Part shown: piece after piece, positions 58,830 through 64,000 of the stretch
How the letters are laid out: every line of letters starts with the position of its first letter
Numbering within the stretch: position 1 is the first letter of the stretch
NCBI GenBank assembly: GCA_022606135.1
Contig: JABYQN010000007.1
Span: 682,001 to 746,000 of the forward strand
Source of the DNA: Fomes fomentarius
Lineage: Eukaryota > Basidiomycota > Agaricomycetes > Polyporales > Polyporaceae
Direction of reading: 5' to 3'
Length of the DNA stretch: 64,000 bases
The notes under the pieces: generated by a model
Databases searched by the model: none
Told to the model about the DNA's origin: nothing
The model's input: only the letters and a program-made list of their open reading frames with translations
Translations under genes and position numbers: made by a program

Positions 58830-61200
58830 ACCTATCCCCGCCTTTCCGCAGTCCCTTGGACCACACAGACGTGTATCTGAACCCGTCGAACACGTATACG
58901 CGTCCCCCAGCATCTCTTCGAACGCTTCAGAACGCTGCGCGCGCAGTCCACAGTCGCGCAAGCAGAAATGCGAGCGATTGAGCAATGAGATGGGAGTCGG
59001 ACGTGCCGCGGGGCCGAGCGTCGAGTCATTGCAGAGCGGCAGCCGAATCGCCGACTTTGGAATGCGGTAAGCGTCTTCCCGAATCCACACAGCCGCTGTC
59101 CTCGCCTGTGCACAGCCCACCTCCCGCCCTCCCAGCCCGCCCATCCCCGCCCATCCCCGCCCTATTCCCATAAACGGTCTCCCGCCCTCCCCCCGCTCCC
59201 ACACCCGCCCCCCTATTGCCAATACGAATCTCCGAACAGCGGCCATCCATCCCCCTCATGTGCATCGACGCCATCGATCGCGCTGATAGCCACAGAACGC
59301 CCCTCCGCCGTCGGCGCGGTCCACCCTCTGGACAAATCTTCCCGACGACCGGCCGACGCTGCCCTAGTGTTCCCAGGAACATATTTGAGTGCTGGCCAAT
59401 CCGCGCCCTCTCCGACATCTGCGCCCTGTGCCCGTGGCTTCGGCGACGGGCCGGGGCGACGCCTAATCACAGCTGCCTGCCATCTCCCAGCCAGCCAACC
59501 GCTCATTTTACCAAGAGCGCGCTACCCACCGTTCATCCCGACGTCGCTCGGAGCGCTCGTGCGTCTCCTGCCAGTGGGGGCGCATGACTTCTTTAAGAAC
59601 AACGACCCTGGCAAGAGAGTCGAGCGTTCAATTTTCAGGAGCGATAGGCCGGATCTTTGCTTGCTCAGTCATTGGAGTAGAGCTGACTCAGTCATTTGCG
59701 ACCAAAGCAGCTGAATGAGTCTTCGATATAATGACTCGAGGCCGCACGTCGCACGGATGCCAGTCGAACTTAAACCCGCCTGTCATCCTACCACTGGCCT
59801 GGGACACAGCGAACGAATGGAGGCCGCTGAGGGATCGAGACGCGCATGAAGAACCCGATGTTCACGGGCATGAGAAGATCCCGCTAGAGAAGGACGCGAG
59901 AAACAATGATTGATTCATTGTTCCCCACCCCACCGCCTTTCGTGTCTCGAACTTGGAACACAGTTAGCCCTTCATCAGCACAGCCCAAGGCTGCACAGTC
60001 CCGTCAACAGGGAGCCGTTCGACATGGTAACGTTGCTGCCACTTCTGTGTCACCGCACGAAGACGGCGGACGCACTCACCGGCCACAAGAAACAACTGTC
60101 CGTCCCCGACTGCAGCCCCGAACTACACCAGCATCTTGCCCTTCCTTTTTCCACTGCCTCGAGGCTCTCGAGCGCTCCCACAACGCGCACCTGCGGCGAC
60201 ATTGTCTGCTGCATAGGTCGAAGGCTATCCTCAAGCCATCTTGAGAACAACGTCTTCCGCGCCTGGTCGACCTCGTCCTTCCTAAGTTCCCACTCGAAGG
60301 GTCCCCGTTCCCCACCGTCGCCGGGAGTCCGTACGTGCCGTGTGTCAGATTCAAGGACGAGCGCCAACAGCCTCCATAGCGTCATAGGTCACACCTGTCA
60401 CATGCGGTTCGCCGACTCGGAATCCAGGACGGCGACACAGAAGAACGCACGCTGCAGCATCCGAAAGCGACAACACAGACGAGATTTGAACACAGGAGGA
60501 GGAAGTGTCACGTCCGAGCGAGAAATGAAAGGAGACAGAGACACACGGGAGCAGCAGGGGGGTGGCACGCAACGTTCTCTGTGCTCTTATATTTCGTGCG
60601 GGCCCGAGTCAGCGTCTTGCCTGATTTGGCGAACGGATCAATTCGCAGCTCGAGTCATCGGGCGTCCCGTGCGCGGTGCGGATGCCATGAGGCTCCGCAA
60701 CGCCAGGCGGGCTAATAGCCTGTGGCCGGATGCGCAGTTGGTGCGGGCCCGTGTCGGTGGAGACGAGGTACGCGGTGGAGATCCTGGAGCTCTGCGGAGT
60801 ACGCGCTTAATACCCCCAGGAACGTAGTCATCTTGACACGCTCAGCAGTATGGCGATCCAAACATCTGTCACCTGTGTGGCCTGCTGTGGCTCTAGCGTT
60901 CCGAAATGACATGCTCTCATAGGCACGCGGGGTGTACATGGATGAGACTGATTGATCATCCGAGCGCTCTCAACTCACCATCGACAAATCATTACATATA
61001 TTCGGAAGTAATAGTAATCACCACTGTCGTTGAGTCCACCAAAAGGTCAGGCCAACCTACTTTAGTGAGACAGCGTGATGGGCTCGATGTCAACGGCAGT
61101 CTGGCGGGAGGGATATCAAGTATTATCATACGTATGTCCGGTACATACTAGTGAGAGGTAGTCTGGTAACGAGCGAGCGCGAGGGATCAACTACCCGAAG
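58830..61200. other. Gene-poor interval upstream of the bZIP gene
   Basis: A + frame of 305 codons (59910-60827) is open but reads like shadow sequence, and a minus frame at 60385-60050 has a charged, helix-like stretch without recognisable family. No intron-joined gene could be built. It includes the cluster of TGACTC-type sites near 59684-59738 and probably the bZIP promoter. Confidence 0.35.
59684..59738. promoter_or_regulatory. Cluster of Gcn4-type sites
   Basis: TGACTCA at 59684-59690, ATGAGTCT near 59714 and ATGACTCG near 59731 lie within 55 bases, some 1.2 kb before the bZIP start codon. All contain the TGACTC half-site core that bZIP proteins of the Gcn4 type bind. Confidence 0.4.
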
Positions 61201-61329
61201 AGACATCGAGGAAAATCCAAATAGTAAGATACAGCAAAACCGGGACCTCAAACGAACCAGCCGTGTCATCTATCCACGATCCCCACTCATGCGCATCGAC
61301 GTCCGCGAACAACAACAACGCCAAGCGCA

Positions 61330-63835
61330 TCAAGTCCCACCACGCTGCTGCTGCGACGGCAACGTCGGGACGGGGGGCGCATCCGGCGCACTGAAGAAGC
61401 CCTCCGCGGTGATGCCGATCGCCTGTACGCCCGAGCCCGTGCTCTTCCCGCGCGTCGTGCCCCGCCCCAGCGCAATCGAGCCCTTCCTCGACGTGTTCCC
61501 GCGCTCGATGCTGATCGTCGACCGCGCCTTGTTCACATTCACCGTCGCATACGCGCTCGGCGGGCCTCCGTTCCCGTTCCCGAACGCCGTGTGCGTCGAG
61601 CGCGCCGCCGCGTCCCTCGACTGCGTTGCCCTGTGCTGCGGGCGGTACGCACCGTTGGCGTTGGAGGCGCCGCCGGAGAAGCGGTTTGAGTTGTTAGGCC
61701 CGAGCGGCATGACGAGCATCGCGTCGTCGATCTCCTCGTCATCTAGGAGCGCGCTGTCGCGGTTGTTGAGCGACGGGCTTCCGGGGGAGCCGAGATCCGC
61801 GAACGGATTCGGCGGGTGTGCGATCTCTTGTGAGAGCGCCTCGCTGCGGTCGAGCACGTCGTCGAAGATCTCGTAGTACCGCTGGATGCAGAGCTTGATG
61901 ATCATGCCAAGCGTCGTCTTGCCCTCTGTGAGCGCGGCAGGGGTTGAGGCGGGCTGGGACTGCGCTTGTGCTGCGAGGTTAGTGCTGGAGGCTGCGCGTG
62001 TTGCGTCGAAAAGCGTGGGCGCATTGGGTACGGAGCACATCATGACGTCTCGCATCGGGTTGGAGCTTGAGACTAGGTTGGGACAGATGACAATTGTGAG
62101 ATTGTGTGCGTCCATCCGATTTGACGCGGACCGAAGCTGCACTTCGTGTAGCAGGTCTAGAAAAGACGTCAACGGATATCACAAAACAGTCACTCCCGCC
62201 ACCTACGTAGGATGTTGCTCAAGAGAATGTATACACATGGTGGGAGCTCCGGGAGCAGTGTTTCTCGAATGTACATTACGGCCGACATATCGTTCGGATC
62301 GTCCGTGGGCATTGGACACCTCCGGATAATTGGGTATAGCCTCTCAGGGAATATTGGCTCAGGCAGGTCATGGAGGTACTTCTTCAGCAAGACGGCTGCT
62401 AGATGAGGATCACCGAAGGTCTCAAGCGATACGACGTGTCCTTCTCGCCATCAGTCATCTGCCTCTCGCATGATCGCTTGACCCTTCAAAGACAACTTAC
62501 CTCGGTCATAGGCTTGGGCGGCTTGCTTGAGAAGTACTGAATTGGGCGACCGGCGGAAAAGACCCTCATCGTGCAAGCCTGTTACACAGTCAGCACGACC
62601 ACAAGAGCGCACATGTGTCTGTTCCGACCTGTTGAACGGAGGTATTGTATGCAATCCTTGACCACGCGTGGGAGGCCTCCCTTCTCGCCATCGAATCCCA
62701 TGAGCTCCTCGAGCGGGACGCCGAAGAGGTCTGACCGAGTCATGACAGGAAGGCTGATCTGTTTCTCATGCTTGAGATTCTCTCTGCAGGCTCGTTTAGC
62801 ACCCGAAGCGGAAGTGGGAACGGCCGGAGTAGCGCTTACTGGTATACTGCCGGGGTATATCTATTTGTGTCAGAGGAACGTGGTATGCCAACTCAGAAAG
62901 GGTATTAATATAAGTTATCTTGCGGAAGAATTTGGGACTGCTCCAATCAGAAGTGGCTCTTATGTGCGCTGTTATTCCGCCCACCTGATGATTGCGCCAG
63001 CCAGGGAGAACAACACTGCACGAGATATGAACTCAATGTCAAAGAGAGAAAGGTGGCGGACTCACTCTTCGTGAAGAAATTTGAATGAACGACGTACTAC
63101 AGCACGTCAGCACACGAAGTATGGGGGTGATAGGATATAATATCATGTACGTACCAACCGTTTGAGGTTCTTGCGGTACTTGCGGCTCAAACTACGGTAT
63201 GCCTTCCATACCCAGTTCCAGCCCGGTGTATGCCGATTACCAGCAGCCAGGAACACGACGGTATAGTCGGATTCGACTACATAGCAGTTCTAAGCATGCA
63301 TAGGGTGCCTCTGCAAGAAAACGCACCATATAGATCGAGGTATGATAATATCCGCCTACGATGGTGTCATAGAAGAGTGGTTGACGCAATAAATGGCCAC
63401 TCACACTAGTAGCAGGTCGTACGAAACCTCTCGCGGGTCAGGCATCGCAGACGCGCACATAACAATCCTGCAGCATGGTATCAGTCAACGAGTAGAGATA
63501 CTACTGTAATATGACACACATAGGTCGTGTCCTAGATGCATGATTAAAAGGGATACAAGTCGCGTGAGTATGAGAAGCAGTACGCACTCGTAGTCCACTC
63601 CGGCCTGGAATATCAATCTACTCATGACCTCCTGTATCCTCTCCTGTCCATAGTATCCCGACGGGGCTGTGTCCGAATTTGACGACTTGCTAAATGGCTG
63701 CTTGAAGAATGACTTGCGCTTGCTCGTTATGGGTGAGTCCGGGGGCATGTCAAAGGAGGTTGACCGCGAGGGAGAATTGATATTCGCAGAGAGCGCAGCC
63801 AGTCGCTGCTTGAGAGTCAGAGGGTTCGGAGGCAT
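61330..63835 (-). CDS. RhoGAP protein with CRAL-TRIO (Sec14-like) domain
   Basis: GTPase-activating protein for Rho-type GTPases, similar in layout to yeast Ecm25 and animal ARHGAP1: N-terminal CRAL-TRIO_2-like domain (about 80-230; YTVVFLAAG, WNWVWKAYRSLSRKYRKNL), then a RhoGAP domain (about 240-400) with the arginine finger in GLFRRSP and KKYLHDLPEPIFP, then a Ser/Ala-rich tail. 637 residues. Exons: 63835-63588, 63467-63405, 63355-63327, 63276-63155, 63096-63066, 63015-62985, 62937-62840, 62781-62629, 62578-62501, 62440-62207 and 62156-61330. Introns mostly 47-60 nt. Two acceptors are uncommon (GAG before 62781, AAG before 62440). The start at MPPNPLTLKQRLAAL is natural, but earlier exons could lie beyond 64000. 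Confidence 0.88.
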
Positions 63836-64000
63836 GTTTCCTGATGTCGCGCGCGGTTCGTGCAGGTATATGAAGACTCAGGCTCGTGTCAAGCAAGATC
63901 GGAGGAATGGGTTGTGAACGCGACCGGCGAGGAGAATCGGAGGTTTCAGCAGTGACAGCGACGAGGCACGCTTTGTGGCGTAGATCAGGCAAAACTAGCT
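63836..64000. other. Window edge upstream of the RhoGAP gene
   Basis: Probably 5' leader or promoter of the minus-strand RhoGAP gene. No independent gene seen. Confidence 0.3.

Noticed and set aside
59910..60827. A 305-codon open frame on the + strand
   Set aside because: No recognisable motif, no sensible start context or introns; composition like shadow sequence in GC-rich DNA.

Overview
The window looks like genomic DNA of a filamentous basidiomycete, most likely an Agaricomycete of polypore type. The clues are very short introns (about 47-75 nt, with GTRNGY-type donors) in nearly every gene, several microexons, a GC-rich and CpG-rich composition, a family of F-box/LRR-like proteins of the kind seen expanded in Agaricomycetes, and a multi-exon cytochrome P450. 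No bacterial, viral or transposon proteins could be recognised. The species is not determinable from the sequence alone.

Layout. (1) 1-8.9 kb: no gene I can support; the last 1.5 kb is strongly purine-rich on the + strand. (2) 8974-10784 (+): an Ecl1-type zinc-binding lifespan/starvation factor, followed by a pyrimidine-rich stretch that may be a 3' UTR. (3) 11.9-25.4 kb: about 13.5 kb with no supportable gene, GC-rich, not visibly AT-mutated, full of GTAAGTA/TACTTAC and ACTAGT words. (4) 25.4-43.7 kb: an accessory-looking block. It opens with a mitochondrial carrier, then holds four F-box genes of one family (three intact, one with an apparent frameshift), one F-box pseudogene, a short secreted protein, a P450 and at least two areas of decayed or unassigned coding remnants. 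(5) 44-64 kb: mostly conserved housekeeping genes: mitochondrial FAD-glycerol-3-phosphate dehydrogenase, histone H3, a conserved protein of unknown role, RNA polymerase III subunit RPC11, a SPRY protein, a Golgi GDPase, a Gcn4-like bZIP activator with uORFs, and a CRAL-TRIO/RhoGAP protein.

How the genes relate. Nothing forms an obvious metabolic cluster. The F-box genes share the same design (short first exon encoding the F-box, one intron at an equivalent position, one long second exon) and stand in both orientations, which fits local duplication followed by birth-and-death. The bZIP gene has a long leader with an out-of-frame overlapping uORF, a short 9-codon uORF and nearby TGACTCA-type sites, so nutrient-responsive translational control and autoregulation are plausible. 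All exon models were assembled by eye from splice signals and protein family knowledge; coordinates are my best estimate, not computed predictions.
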